Assembly (NCBI GenBank): GCA_001603005.1
Contig: LVAJ01000014.1
Location: 151,298-215,297, forward strand
Length of the DNA stretch: 64,000 bases
Source of the DNA: Clostridiales bacterium Firm_04
GTDB lineage: Bacteria > Bacillota > Clostridia > Oscillospirales > Ruminococcaceae
Direction: 5' to 3'
This document shows, piece by piece, positions 51,335-60,900 of the stretch (position 1 is its first letter; each line of letters begins with the position of its first letter). The translations under genes and the position numbers were made by a program. The notes under the pieces are model-generated. The model was given only the letters and a program-made list of their open reading frames with translations. It was not told the origin of the DNA and made no database searches.

Positions 51335-51864
51335 TGAAGAACAATCCGCAATCCAAGCCGAAGCTCATTCTGTTTCTGCTCGGCGCCGCAGCATTCCTGA
51401 CCGGTACGGCAATCCTCTCGTTTCTGGGGGGCAGAAGGCTGCTGCGCGACTACCGGCGCAGTCAGCTCATGAAGGAAAATGTGGTCGTCGAGATGCCGGC
51501 ACTGCGGATCAAAGCACCGGTGCTCGAAGGCACGGATCAGGAAGTGCTCGCAAAGGCAGCCGGTCATTTCCCCGGTACGGGCGAACCGGGCAAGGGCAAC
51601 TATTGCATTGCCGCGCACAGCAGCACGATCTACAAGGAGTATTTCAATGCGCTGCGGGACGTGCAGAACGGCATGGAGCTGCGGCTGTATGACGTCAGCA
51701 AAACATGCTATACCTACTATGTGACAGATTCCTTCATCGTTGAACCAAATGAAACATGGGTGCTGGACGATGCGGGAGATACGCGCGTCACGCTCGTGAC
51801 CTGTACGGATGACGGCACACAGCGCAGAATCGTGATCGCAAAGCCGCAGACCGCCGGCACATGA
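51328..51864 (+). CDS. Sortase
   Basis: 178 aa. ATG 51328 overlaps the end of the subtilase gene; ATG 51334 (TGATG overlap) is equally possible. One N-terminal membrane helix (LILFLLGAAAFLTGTAIL) precedes a sortase beta-barrel with catalytic His (NYCIAAHSST), Cys (VTLVTCTDDG) and Arg (TQRRIVIA). The TLVTC strand is characteristic. The single LPxTG protein seen in the window is the gene just upstream, so it is probably a dedicated enzyme-substrate pair. It is short for a sortase, near the class D/E range, but the class call is tentative. Confidence 0.9.
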   Translation: MLMKNNPQSKPKLILFLLGAAAFLTGTAILSFLGGRRLLRDYRRSQLMKENVVVEMPALRIKAPVLEGTDQEVLAKAAGHFPGTGEPGKGNYCIAAHSSTIYKEYFNALRDVQNGMELRLYDVSKTCYTYYVTDSFIVEPNETWVLDDAGDTRVTLVTCTDDGTQRRIVIAKPQTAGT

Positions 51865-51886
51865 GCGCTGCCTGACAAACATGATG

Positions 51887-51931
51887 AAACCGCAGTATCA
51901 ACGGTGCAGACCGGAAATACTGCGGTTTTTT
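51887..51931 (+). terminator. Terminator of the subtilase-sortase operon
   Basis: AAACCGCAGTAT (51887-51898) pairs with ATACTGCGGTTT (51917-51928), followed by TTT. Confidence 0.85.
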
Positions 51932-51983
51932 CTGCGTTCCGGTCGCTCATCCGGTCAAAATGCCGTGGATTTTGCAGAAATCC

Positions 51984-52012
51984 TTGACAGACAGCGTTTG
52001 ATGTGTTATAGT
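51984..52012 (+). promoter_or_regulatory. Promoter for the 752-aa dockerin protein
   Basis: TTGACA (51984-51989), a 17-bp spacer and TATAGT (52007-52012) with extended TG. Confidence 0.75.
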
Positions 52013-52071
52013 TAAAACAGTATCAATCCGAACCGTATGCTGCAAATATCGAACAGAAAGGATGCTATGCT

Positions 52072-54330
52072 ATGAAAAAACAAATTGCCGCCGCTGCTGC
52101 AATGCTCCTGCTCGGTCTGCATATGACAGCACCGATGCAGCAGGTCTGCGCTGAAACAGCTCCGGACAGCATGCTGTGTGCAGAAGATCAGGGACTCAAT
52201 TTGGATGCGCACAATTACAGGGCATGGGCGGCTCCTGTCCGCTCCTATCTGCACCCGCTGGCGGACGGCTGCTGGATGCTTGTGCAATCGGAGCGAACCG
52301 AGGGCAGTGAGATCGTTGTGAAGTACTTTGATGCGGATTTCCACCCGACAAAGCGGCTTGATCTGGCGAGAATGCTGCCGGATTTCGGTGCTTTCTATGC
52401 AGCATCCGACGGCAATTATTATGTGATTACCGGTAACAGCACTGTCAGCGGTGTCGCGCTCGGCAAGCCGAAATTTGACATTGCAAAATATTCGCCGGAC
52501 TGGGAGCTGCTCTCGCATGTACAGACTGCCGGAACGGATGTGACCGCTGCATTCCCAGCCGGAACTTTGCGCTGTGCGGATAACGGAAAAAATCTGCTGA
52601 TCCACACCGCGCATCAAATGGAATCCGGTCATCAGGCTAACTATACGATCGAGCTTGATATGAAATCCATGAAGATTCTGTATGATGCTGACCGCAGAAA
52701 CTATGTGAGCCATTCATTCAATCAGTTCGTTCTGTATGACGGAGATAATGTTGTGATGCTGGATCAGGGTGACTTTTATCCGCGCTCTGTCATCCTGCAA
52801 AGCGACCGCGGTCCGAGCGTGGATATGATTACATACAGTCCGCTCGGCGATGTAGATACGAATGATATGTTCATCATCAATTATACAGGCGTTTCGGTCG
52901 GCGGATTTGCACAGAGCAGCACGCATTATCTTGCTGCATACAATTCCATAGATCAGGATAACTGGTATCATCTTGTGACGACAGGGGAGCAGCTCAAATC
53001 GGAAAGCGTCAAAAATATCTATGTCGCAGCTGTTCCGAAGAATGATCTGAGCGATGAAAATGTTCAGACGATCCCGTTCACGGATTATACCGATCTGGAA
53101 GACACATGCGGCAATCCGTATCTGGTTCCGGTCGGAGAAGACCGCTTCCTGCTGATCTGGGCGCACAGACAGGAGGTCTGCTATACATTTCTCGACGGCG
53201 CCGGCAATATGACCGGAGAGATTTACACCGCTGCGGGCTGGCTTTCCGACTGCGAGCCGGTTGTGTCCGGCGATCGCGTGTACTGGTATACATGGGAGGA
53301 TGCCGAATACTGTTTTTACAGCATTGATCTGGAACATCCGGAGCAGACCGAGGTCGTGAAGCGTTACACAAAACATGAATTTGTGCCCGCTGCAGAACCG
53401 GATGCAGACGGCAATGCGGTCGATGTCTGCACCGTATGCGGGCTCACGATCCCGCACGATCCGCAGCCGACATATCTGGCAGGCGTGCGGAAAATCGTCC
53501 GGAACGGCGACAGAGTGGAAAAGCCACTTATGGATACTGATTCGGAGTATCTGGATGCAGGGGATCTGTTTGAGACCTTCATCTCTAATATCAGTGTCGA
53601 TGCAAAGCTTTTCGGATATGAGATGCTGCGGGGCGAAGATGATATCGAGCGAAATTCGATCGTTCACAGATATCTGATCAAACCGTTTGATGCGCCTGCC
53701 GTTACGATTGCGATGGAAGTCGGTCCGTGGTTTGTTGATCCGCAGCCCAAGACACTCCGGATCACAGCAAAGCATTCGTATGAGCTTCAGGAAATCACGG
53801 AACCGAAAGACGGTCAGGACGGCAGCATCACACTGAAATGCAGCGGGTGCGGACATGTCAGCACATTCGCAATGCATTCGATGCGCGGTAAGAACGGGGA
53901 GCAGGTATCCGCTGCGATCACCGGCGGACAAGCGGATGCGCCTGCTGTCACAGTCACACTGACCGATCCGGAGACCGGTGAGCCGGTTGTGCCGGAGCCG
54001 GATCAGGATTACACGGCAGCGTTTGTGCATGATCCCGAAAAAGATACTTTCTATGCAGTCATTGTTGCTGCAGCGGAGAGCCGGAAGATCACCGGATCCC
54101 TTGTTTTTCCGTATTCAGTCACAGAGATTCCGGAACCGGTTGCCGGTGATGCTGACGGCGACGGAAAGCTGACCGGAACGGATGCGGAACTGCTCACAAA
54201 ATGGCTCTTGTCCGATCCGGCAGCAGAGATCCCGAACGCGCAGGCTGCGGACATGAATCAGGATCAGAAGCTGGATGCTGCGGATCTGTCGCTGCTCAGG
54301 CGCGCATTGCTCGCACAGACAAATGCCTGA
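52072..54330 (+). CDS. Secreted dockerin protein of unknown function
   Basis: 752 aa, ATG behind GAAAGGATG. A signal peptide covers about 1-28. Residues 40-440 contain repeated W/Y-rich beta strands (SYLHPLADGCWMLVQSERT, LVPVGEDRFLLIWAHRQEV, GDRVYWYTWEDAEYCFY) that suggest a beta-propeller. Two treble-Cys segments (DVCTVCGLTIPHD near 450; LKCSGCGHVST near 590) resemble small zinc-binding or disulfide units. The C-terminus is a dockerin (GDADGDGKLTGTDAELLTKWLL / DMNQDQKLDAADLSLLRRAL). I do not recognise the main domain. It is monocistronic. Confidence 0.88.
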   Translation: MKKQIAAAAAMLLLGLHMTAPMQQVCAETAPDSMLCAEDQGLNLDAHNYRAWAAPVRSYLHPLADGCWMLVQSERTEGSEIVVKYFDADFHPTKRLDLARMLPDFGAFYAASDGNYYVITGNSTVSGVALGKPKFDIAKYSPDWELLSHVQTAGTDVTAAFPAGTLRCADNGKNLLIHTAHQMESGHQANYTIELDMKSMKILYDADRRNYVSHSFNQFVLYDGDNVVMLDQGDFYPRSVILQSDRGPSVDMITYSPLGDVDTNDMFIINYTGVSVGGFAQSSTHYLAAYNSIDQDNWYHLVTTGEQLKSESVKNIYVAAVPKNDLSDENVQTIPFTDYTDLEDTCGNPYLVPVGEDRFLLIWAHRQEVCYTFLDGAGNMTGEIYTAAGWLSDCEPVVSGDRVYWYTWEDAEYCFYSIDLEHPEQTEVVKRYTKHEFVPAAEPDADGNAVDVCTVCGLTIPHDPQPTYLAGVRKIVRNGDRVEKPLMDTDSEYLDAGDLFETFISNISVDAKLFGYEMLRGEDDIERNSIVHRYLIKPFDAPAVTIAMEVGPWFVDPQPKTLRITAKHSYELQEITEPKDGQDGSITLKCSGCGHVSTFAMHSMRGKNGEQVSAAITGGQADAPAVTVTLTDPETGEPVVPEPDQDYTAAFVHDPEKDTFYAVIVAAAESRKITGSLVFPYSVTEIPEPVAGDADGDGKLTGTDAELLTKWLLSDPAAEIPNAQAADMNQDQKLDAADLSLLRRALLAQTNA

Positions 54331-54352
54331 TCCGCATGAACTCTGAATATGA

Positions 54353-54388
54353 AAAAGCCTCGTAAATGGCAGTATTTACGGGGCTTTT
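54353..54388 (+). terminator. Terminator
   Basis: AAAAGCCTCGTAAAT pairs with ATTTACGGGGCTTTT (one GU), followed by CTG. Confidence 0.8.
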
Positions 54389-54498
54389 CTGTTTGAACGC
54401 ATACCGGTATCATGCGCAGTGCTGCAATTTTCTTTTGCCATTTCTGCTAAAATGTAGCGAAGCAGATTGTGCAATATGCCGATTCCGGTTCCGACTAC

Positions 54499-54527
54499 TT
54501 GACAATGCATAGTAGCTGTGCTATACT
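54499..54527 (+). promoter_or_regulatory. Promoter for PadR operon
   Basis: TTGACA (54499-54504), a 17-bp spacer and TATACT (54522-54527) with extended TG. Confidence 0.8.
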
Positions 54528-54565
54528 ATATCCAAGCTACTCGGTATTGCAAAGTAGCTTGCAGC
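54500..54565. promoter_or_regulatory. Probable PadR operator with repeated inverted elements
   Basis: AATGCATAGTAGC overlapping the promoter and GCTACTCGGTATTGCA just downstream form an imperfect inverted repeat. AGCTACT and AGTAGCT form a second one further on. The shared AGTAGC/GCTACT half-sites bracket the -10 box, as expected for autorepression by the PadR protein encoded next. Confidence 0.55.
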
Positions 54566-54589
54566 AGATCAGCGGGGGAGGGATGCAGA

Positions 54590-54931
54590 ATGGACAATGC
54601 ACAGCTCATGAAGGGCGTGCTGGAGGGCTGTGTGCTGGCGGTCATCGCGCGCGGCGAGACCTATGGCTACGAGATCCTCGGTATACTGGAATCCGCCGGC
54701 TTTTCCGATCTCGGCGAGGGGACGCTGTATCCGGTTCTGACGCGGCTGGATAAGGCAAAGCTCATTGTCTGCCGGAAAGCAAAATCGCCGCTCGGGCCGG
54801 TGCGCAAGTATTATTCGATCACGGACGAGGGCATTGCGCAGCTTGCAGCATTCCGCGCGCGCTACGATGCCATGACGAAAAGCGTAAACCGGATCTTCAC
54901 GGAAGGAGAGAACGAACATGATGAATTATGA
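54590..54931 (+). CDS. PadR-family transcriptional regulator
   Basis: 113 aa from ATG 54590 behind GGGGGAGGG; an upstream in-frame start at 54518 would overlap the promoter. It is a winged-helix PadR domain: LMKGVLEGCVLAVIARGETYG split over helices 1-2, LGEGTLYPVLTRLDKAKLI (recognition helix and wing) and RKYYSITDEGIAQL. PadR regulators often repress an adjacent membrane protein or efflux gene. Here the membrane-protein gene downstream overlaps the stop by 14 nt. Confidence 0.92.
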   Translation: MDNAQLMKGVLEGCVLAVIARGETYGYEILGILESAGFSDLGEGTLYPVLTRLDKAKLIVCRKAKSPLGPVRKYYSITDEGIAQLAAFRARYDAMTKSVNRIFTEGENEHDEL

Positions 54932-55997
54932 AACGATGAAAACACAGCTGACCGGTGATTTCCGCGCTGTTTTTGATAAGGCACAAACCTACCTCATGAC
55001 CTCACAGTTTCCGACACAGTATCAGGATGACAAAATGATGGAGCTTTACGATCTTCTGTTCACCGCACAGACGGAGCAGAAAGCGCCGGAAAAGATCGTC
55101 GGCAGGGATTCGGCAGCATTCGTGCAGAACTTTTTCTCCGATTATGAATCCGGCTGGAAAACGCGTTTGTGCAGCATCGCGGACGCATGCAGGCGGATGA
55201 GCATTGTTGTGCTCGTTATTCTGTTCATCGACTGCATGATCAATTTGAATGCGGGAACTGGATTTTTTGCGAGCCGGACGGATGTTTCCATGATCCTTGC
55301 GGGCGTGCTCGGCGGAATCGCTTTTCTCATTGTCAATCAGTATATCCTGCGCCCCGCATCCCTGAAAAGCCGGAAGATCCGTAACACCGGCTGGGCGTTC
55401 ATCGGACTCGGTCTGTTCATCGTCCTGATACCGGTTGATGTGATCCTGATGCATGACGTTGAACTGCGTGTTCCGACCGCGGCGCTGCTGATCGTAACCG
55501 GTGCATATCTGGTCGGATATTATGTGATCCGGTCGATCTGGCGGCTGAAAACATACGGCTCTTTGCGGGATCCGCAGAAGGCAGAAAAGCCGGACAGCTA
55601 CTATACGGCACTTCCCGACCGTGATCTGGAGCACATCTGCATGAAAGGCATGCTGAAACGGTATGAGCGGCTCGCGCGCAGGGGCAAAATCGCAGAGGAT
55701 GCTTTTCTGGAAAAAATGCAGCGTGAGGAAAAAATGTCGCGGTACTGCGATTATGTGATGATCGGCTGTTTACTAGCATGTACCCTGCCGTCCGTTGTCA
55801 AAACAGCCTGCGAGAGCACTCTGTTTCATACGCTGTTCTATATTGCGGTGACCGGTCTGTGCGAATTTGGCATCTACAAGCTGTTCAGCGGGAGCCTTCA
55901 CAAGGCATCCGCGGCGCGCATGCACATCTATGCCTGCTGCAAGGAAAGCGGAATGACGCTGCCTGCATATCTCGAATCACAGATGAACGCGCAATAA
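54918..55997 (+). CDS. DUF1048-like membrane protein
   Basis: 359 aa, ATG behind GAAGGAGAG. The first 80 residues (MKTQLTGDFRAVFDKAQTYL, DDKMMELYDLLFTAQ) resemble the DUF1048 helical domain commonly encoded after PadR genes. Six or so hydrophobic helices follow between about 90 and 330 (MSIVVLVILFIDCMI, AGVLGGIAFLIVNQYIL, GLGLFIVLIPVDVILM, LIGCLLACTLPSVV region). The function is not known; such pairs are thought to act in envelope stress or efflux control. It is co-transcribed and coupled with the PadR gene. Confidence 0.82.
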   Translation: MMNYETMKTQLTGDFRAVFDKAQTYLMTSQFPTQYQDDKMMELYDLLFTAQTEQKAPEKIVGRDSAAFVQNFFSDYESGWKTRLCSIADACRRMSIVVLVILFIDCMINLNAGTGFFASRTDVSMILAGVLGGIAFLIVNQYILRPASLKSRKIRNTGWAFIGLGLFIVLIPVDVILMHDVELRVPTAALLIVTGAYLVGYYVIRSIWRLKTYGSLRDPQKAEKPDSYYTALPDRDLEHICMKGMLKRYERLARRGKIAEDAFLEKMQREEKMSRYCDYVMIGCLLACTLPSVVKTACESTLFHTLFYIAVTGLCEFGIYKLFSGSLHKASAARMHIYACCKESGMTLPAYLESQMNAQ

Positions 55998-56014
55998 ACT
56001 GCAATCTGAAAAAA

Positions 56015-56058
56015 GTTCCCCCTCATCCTCGGAATGCGAAGATGCGGGGGAATATTTT
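56015..56058 (+). terminator. Terminator
   Basis: GTTCCCCC (56015-56022) pairs with GGGGGAAT (56046-56053), followed by ATTTTTG. Confidence 0.7.
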
Positions 56059-56103
56059 TGAAAAAAACGGTTTCCATTCGGATGCATGATCCGCGAACGT
56101 GTT

Positions 56104-56286
56104 TTATCCGTTGTCAGTCAGTTTATACAGGATGAAGCCTATTGTCAGCAGCAGCAATCCGCTGACAATGAGCAGCGTTCTGACGGGCTGCGGCACCATA
56201 TCTGCGGTCAGATACAATCCGCCCGGCAGCAGAAAGATACTTGTCATTATCATCAACAGTCCGGCAATTTTCTTTGCATTATGCAT
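56104..56286 (-). CDS. Small two-helix membrane protein (60 aa)
   Basis: It starts at ATG 56286 behind GGAGGC and overlaps the exporter gene stop by 8 nt. The 60 residues form two hydrophobic helices (IAGLLMIMTSIFLLPGGLYL and TLLIVSGLLLLTIGFIL) joined by a short loop. I do not recognise a family. As the last gene of the ECF/exporter cluster it may be an accessory subunit or stabiliser of the transporter. Its coupling and ribosome site make it a likely real gene despite its size. Confidence 0.7.
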   Translation of the reverse strand: MHNAKKIAGLLMIMTSIFLLPGGLYLTADMVPQPVRTLLIVSGLLLLTIGFILYKLTDNG

Positions 56287-57994
56287 TGGCTGCCTCCATT
56301 CTGCTGTAAATGCCGCCCAGTGCAAGCAGCTCTGCACGGGTTCCCTGTTCTGCGATCCGTCCTTTTTCAATGACGAGGATCTGATCGGCATTGGCGACGG
56401 TATACAGCCGGTGCGCGATGACAAGAACTGTTTTGTCACGGCAGAGTTCGGACATCGCCGCCTGAATGCTGCGTTCGTTGTCTGCATCAAGATTGGCAGT
56501 TGCCTCGTCCAGAATGATGATCGGCGCATCCTTGAGGATACACCTTGCAATGGAAAGCCGCTGCGCTTCACCGCCGGAGAGCGTTGCACCGCCTTCACCG
56601 ATGACCGTGTCAAACCCATAGGGCTGCGCCATGATGAAATCATAGCATCGTGCTTTTTTTGCTGCTGCAATCACTTCCGCACGCGATGCGCCGCTTCCCA
56701 TTGCAATATTATTGTGGATCGTGTCATTGAACAGATATACCCGCTGAAACACCATGCTGATATGTGCCGTCAGATCGCTGACCTTCACATGCCGGATATC
56801 GGTATTCCGGATGAGGATCTCGCCCGCATCAACGTCCCAGAACCGCGAAAGCAGCGATGCGATCGTTGTTTTGCCGCTGCCGGATTCTCCGACAAGCGCG
56901 ATCATCTGCCCTTTTTTTGCGGTGAAGGAAATATCGTGAAGCACACGCTCCTCGCCGTAACCGAACGAAACATTCCGGAACTCGATCTCCGTATCCGAAG
57001 CCTGTTCGCTGATCGTTGCAGCGCCCGTATCGCTGATCTCCGGTTCTGCGAACACTTCATGGATCCTGTCAAGCGAATTTTTCATGATCGTGAGGCGGGT
57101 GCTCTGCTGAAACAGATGCCTGACCGCGGAGAAGATGCTGAACAGAAACAGGACTGTTCCGACAAAATATACGGCAGAAATGCTGCCCTGCTGAAAAAGA
57201 TATACCGCAGCTGCGAGAATCCCCGTCATGCCCGTGCCGTACAGAATCATCATCGCGATCTCGTAGGGCAGGATATGCTCCTCAAATGACAGATTTGCTG
57301 TTCTCGATTCATGAAATGCATTGCGCATTTCGGATGCACTTTCACCGGTCAAGCCGTAGCTTTTGATGACCGGCAGTCCCTCTGCATATTCCAGCACCGC
57401 CGCGGTCAGCCCCTCGATGCTTTCCTGTCGTGTTTTCGCATCTGCAAGCGAGCGGCGTATCATCGGCTGCGCAATAATGACAGCCAGAAGATCGACTGCC
57501 AGCGTGACTGCACCGAGCAGCGGATGAAAGATGAACATGAATACGCAGGTGAGAACCGCAGAGAAGATGTCGCTCACAACATCCGCAACGATCGTCATTG
57601 CCTGTTCTTCGATATAGACCATATCCTGCGAGAGCACGGAGCTGATCTTGCCAATGCTGCCCTCTGTAAAATAGCCCATCGGCAGTCTTCTGAGATGTTC
57701 GCCGAGTTCGCGGCGTCTGTCACAGAAAATCAGATAGCCGGTACCGGACTGCAGCCTGTCAGACAGATTTTTGCAGATTGCCTGCAGCAAAAAAGCCGCA
57801 AACAGTATGACTGCCGATTTCACGCATGATTTCAGATCCAGTCTGCCGGACAGGTATTGATCGACGGTCAGAATCGCCGCCATAATCGGAACATTCAGAA
57901 GCAGCGCATGCAGAAAAACGGTGATATAGGCGATCCTGATCCGTTTTGCGTATTTGCCCGAGAATTTCAAGATCTGCCGGATCATGCCGATCAT
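56279..57994 (-). CDS. ABC exporter half (TMD-NBD)
   Basis: 571 aa. A six-helix exporter transmembrane domain (about 15-305) is followed by an ATPase with Walker A GESGSGKTTIA, signature LSGGEAQRLSIARCIL, Walker B IIILDEATANLD and the H-loop in VIAHRL. It begins inside the stop of the fused 1078-aa gene (ATGA overlap). The 1078-aa protein ends in a second TMD-NBD half, so the two probably form a heterodimeric exporter. The substrate is unknown; such pairs export peptides, lipids or drugs. Confidence 0.92.
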   Translation of the reverse strand: MIGMIRQILKFSGKYAKRIRIAYITVFLHALLLNVPIMAAILTVDQYLSGRLDLKSCVKSAVILFAAFLLQAICKNLSDRLQSGTGYLIFCDRRRELGEHLRRLPMGYFTEGSIGKISSVLSQDMVYIEEQAMTIVADVVSDIFSAVLTCVFMFIFHPLLGAVTLAVDLLAVIIAQPMIRRSLADAKTRQESIEGLTAAVLEYAEGLPVIKSYGLTGESASEMRNAFHESRTANLSFEEHILPYEIAMMILYGTGMTGILAAAVYLFQQGSISAVYFVGTVLFLFSIFSAVRHLFQQSTRLTIMKNSLDRIHEVFAEPEISDTGAATISEQASDTEIEFRNVSFGYGEERVLHDISFTAKKGQMIALVGESGSGKTTIASLLSRFWDVDAGEILIRNTDIRHVKVSDLTAHISMVFQRVYLFNDTIHNNIAMGSGASRAEVIAAAKKARCYDFIMAQPYGFDTVIGEGGATLSGGEAQRLSIARCILKDAPIIILDEATANLDADNERSIQAAMSELCRDKTVLVIAHRLYTVANADQILVIEKGRIAEQGTRAELLALGGIYSRMEAANA

Positions 57995-60900
57995 ATGCGC
58001 GCCTCCTTCAGTTTCCAGTTCTGTGTTTCCTCCGACATTGCCCAGAGCTGTCTGTATTGATCCGAATTCGCCGTCAGTTCCTCATGCGTACCCGCTGCGG
58101 CGATCGCGCCCTGATCGAGCAGGATGATCTGATCCGCATGGCGGACAGATGACAGCTTATGTGCGATCACAATGACCGTTTTGCCGGCAGTGATCTGTTC
58201 CATTGCACGACGCATTTTCCGTTCGTTTTCCTCATCCACAAATGTGGTTGCCTCATCGAGAATGATGATCGGCGCGTCTTTGAGGATCGCTCTTGCAAAT
58301 GCGATCCGCTGCTTTTGTCCGCCCGAAAGCATATTGCCCGCAAGACCGGCAGGCGTATCGTAGCCTTTCGGGAGCTTCATGATGAAATCATGGCATTCTG
58401 CTTTCTTTGCAGCCGCAATGACCTCGTCATCGGATGCATTCTGCCGTCCTGCACGGATATTTTCCATGATAGATTTGTTGAACAGAAATACCTCCTGCGA
58501 AACATAGGCGATGTGCGCATTCAGCTGCTCGAGTGACGTATCGCAGAGATCGGTATTGCCGATGCGGATATGCCCTTCGCTGACGTCATAGTAATGCACG
58601 AGCAGTTTTGCAAGCGTACTTTTTCCGCTGCCGCTGTGACCGACAAGTGCCGTTGTTTTTCCCTGTTCCGCCCTGAACGAAACGCCCTTGATGACCTCAT
58701 TGTCGCGGTAGGAAAACCGGACGTTTTCAAATGTGATGCTGTGATCGCCGGTGATTTCTTTGTCGCCGGTTTTGACCGGGACCTCATCAAGCGCTTTTTC
58801 GAGCGACTGGATCTTGAACGATACCTGCGGGATCGAACCGACAAAGTTCATACAATGCAGCAGCAGGGGACCGATCCCGAATGACAGGATCAGTGCAAGG
58901 ATATAATTCGAGATCTCCAGCTGTCCCAGCAGCATCAGCAGGATGCCGAAGGGCAGGGAATAGAGCACAATGCTGGAAAACACACTGCCGTACAGCGCCA
59001 TCCACGGCCAGCAGACGCGGTACCAGTTCAGTGCAAGATCTCTGTAATCGGTGATCGCTTTTTCGTATTTCTCGCCTGCGGCGCCGTCACGGTTAAAGAC
59101 GCGCACGACCTCCATGCCGTTGACATATTCCACGATCGCACTGTTCATGCGCTTGGATGCGGCAAAATAACTGCCCATGCGATCCATGCCCGCACTGTAC
59201 ATCCGACCTGATACGCTCAGCCCGATCCCTGCCGTCAGCAAGGTCAGCAGCGCAAGCTGCCAGTCCGTATAGAATAAGAGCAGCAGCGCAATGGCAGGGA
59301 CAAACAGATTTGCCGCGCCCTCCGGAATCATGTGTGCGAGCAGCATTTCAATAGATTCGATATCATCGGAAAAAAGCTTTTTCAGTTCGCCTTTCGAGCG
59401 TGCCATGACCGAACCGAGCGGCTGCTGTTCGAGCTTTTCCTGCAATTTGCAGCGGATATTTTCGAGTGTTGCAAACGCTGCATGATGCGATACCCGCAGT
59501 CCCAGCATATAAAATACGGCATAGAGGATCTCGCACAAAAGCACTGCACCGATCAGGGGCGCCGATGCCGCAAGCGTGACCGTCCCGCCGCGCAGGATCT
59601 TCCGGACAAGAACCCCGACAATGCCATACGGCAAAACGCTTGCCGCTGCACCGATCATCATGAGAAATGCCGCCCAATACACTTTTGAGCGTTCTTTGCC
59701 GGCATATTCCAGAATCTTGCCGATCTGCGACTGCTTCTCGCGTACTTTGCTTGTGGTGTCGCTGCTTTTCGAGCGGAAATAATGCCGGATCCGCTGCGCG
59801 CCCTCTGCATTGATCGGGTAGAAAGCCGTGACGCGTCCTCTTTCCATGTGCAGGACATGTGTGCAGCAGTGCAGAATCAGTTCCGGATCATGCGTGATGA
59901 TGAACGACAGCCGTACCTTGCTGCGCGTGCTGTTCAGCAGCTCGCCGAAGCGCTGCATGCCCGTCCGGTCGAGTCCGCTGGTCGGCTCGTCATACAGAAT
60001 AATATCCTTTCCCGCGCAGAGTGCCGCGGCAATTGCAGTGCGCTGCTTCTGACCGCCGGAAAGTGATGCCGGATGCCGGTCTGCAAAATCCGCGAGCCCG
60101 AGATCCGCAAGCGTCTGCTCCGCTTCTTCTTTTGATACGGATGCATGGAGCATTACTTCCTCGAGCACACTGTCCGAGAACAGCTGCCGGTTCACGTCCT
60201 GCATGACCATATAGCACTGCTGCTGACGCTGTTTGTCGCTCAGGAATGTGCCGCCCAGTGCGACGCTGCCGTCAGACGGGCTCAGTCCGCAGAGCACCTC
60301 TGCAAGCGTGCTTTTACCGCAGCCGTTATCGCCGACCACTGCGACGATGCTGTTTTCCGGCAGCAGGATGCGGTCGATATCGAGGATACGCGAATTGCCC
60401 CTGCTGCAGCTCAGGTCGATCACATCGAGCGCGGGTGCGGCATTCTGAAAGGAATCGTTCTGCATGTTTGCGGGAATATTCCGGATATCCGTACAGCGCA
60501 GCCCCATTTCTGCGAGCGTTTCATCGGACATTGCCCGCATCTCATCTGCCGTATATTCGCCCGTAATGATGCCGTCGTCCAGATAGATAAACCGGTCAGC
60601 AATATCCATCAGATAATGGATCCGGTGCTCGGAAATCACAATGGTATTCCCGTTCGCTTTCATCCTAGCAAAAATATCGTGGATGCGGTTGATCGCCTTT
60701 TTATCGAGATTCGAGGAAGGCTCGTCCAGCACATAGACCTGCGGTTCGGCAGCATAGACACTGCCGCAGGCGATCTGCTGTTTTTCGCCGCCGGACAGTT
60801 CAAAAATATTGCGGTTCAGAAGCGGTGTCAGTTTCAGATCCCTGACAGTGCGGTCGAGCCGTCTGCCGATCTCATCGCGGGGGAGTCCGGTGTTTTCGCA

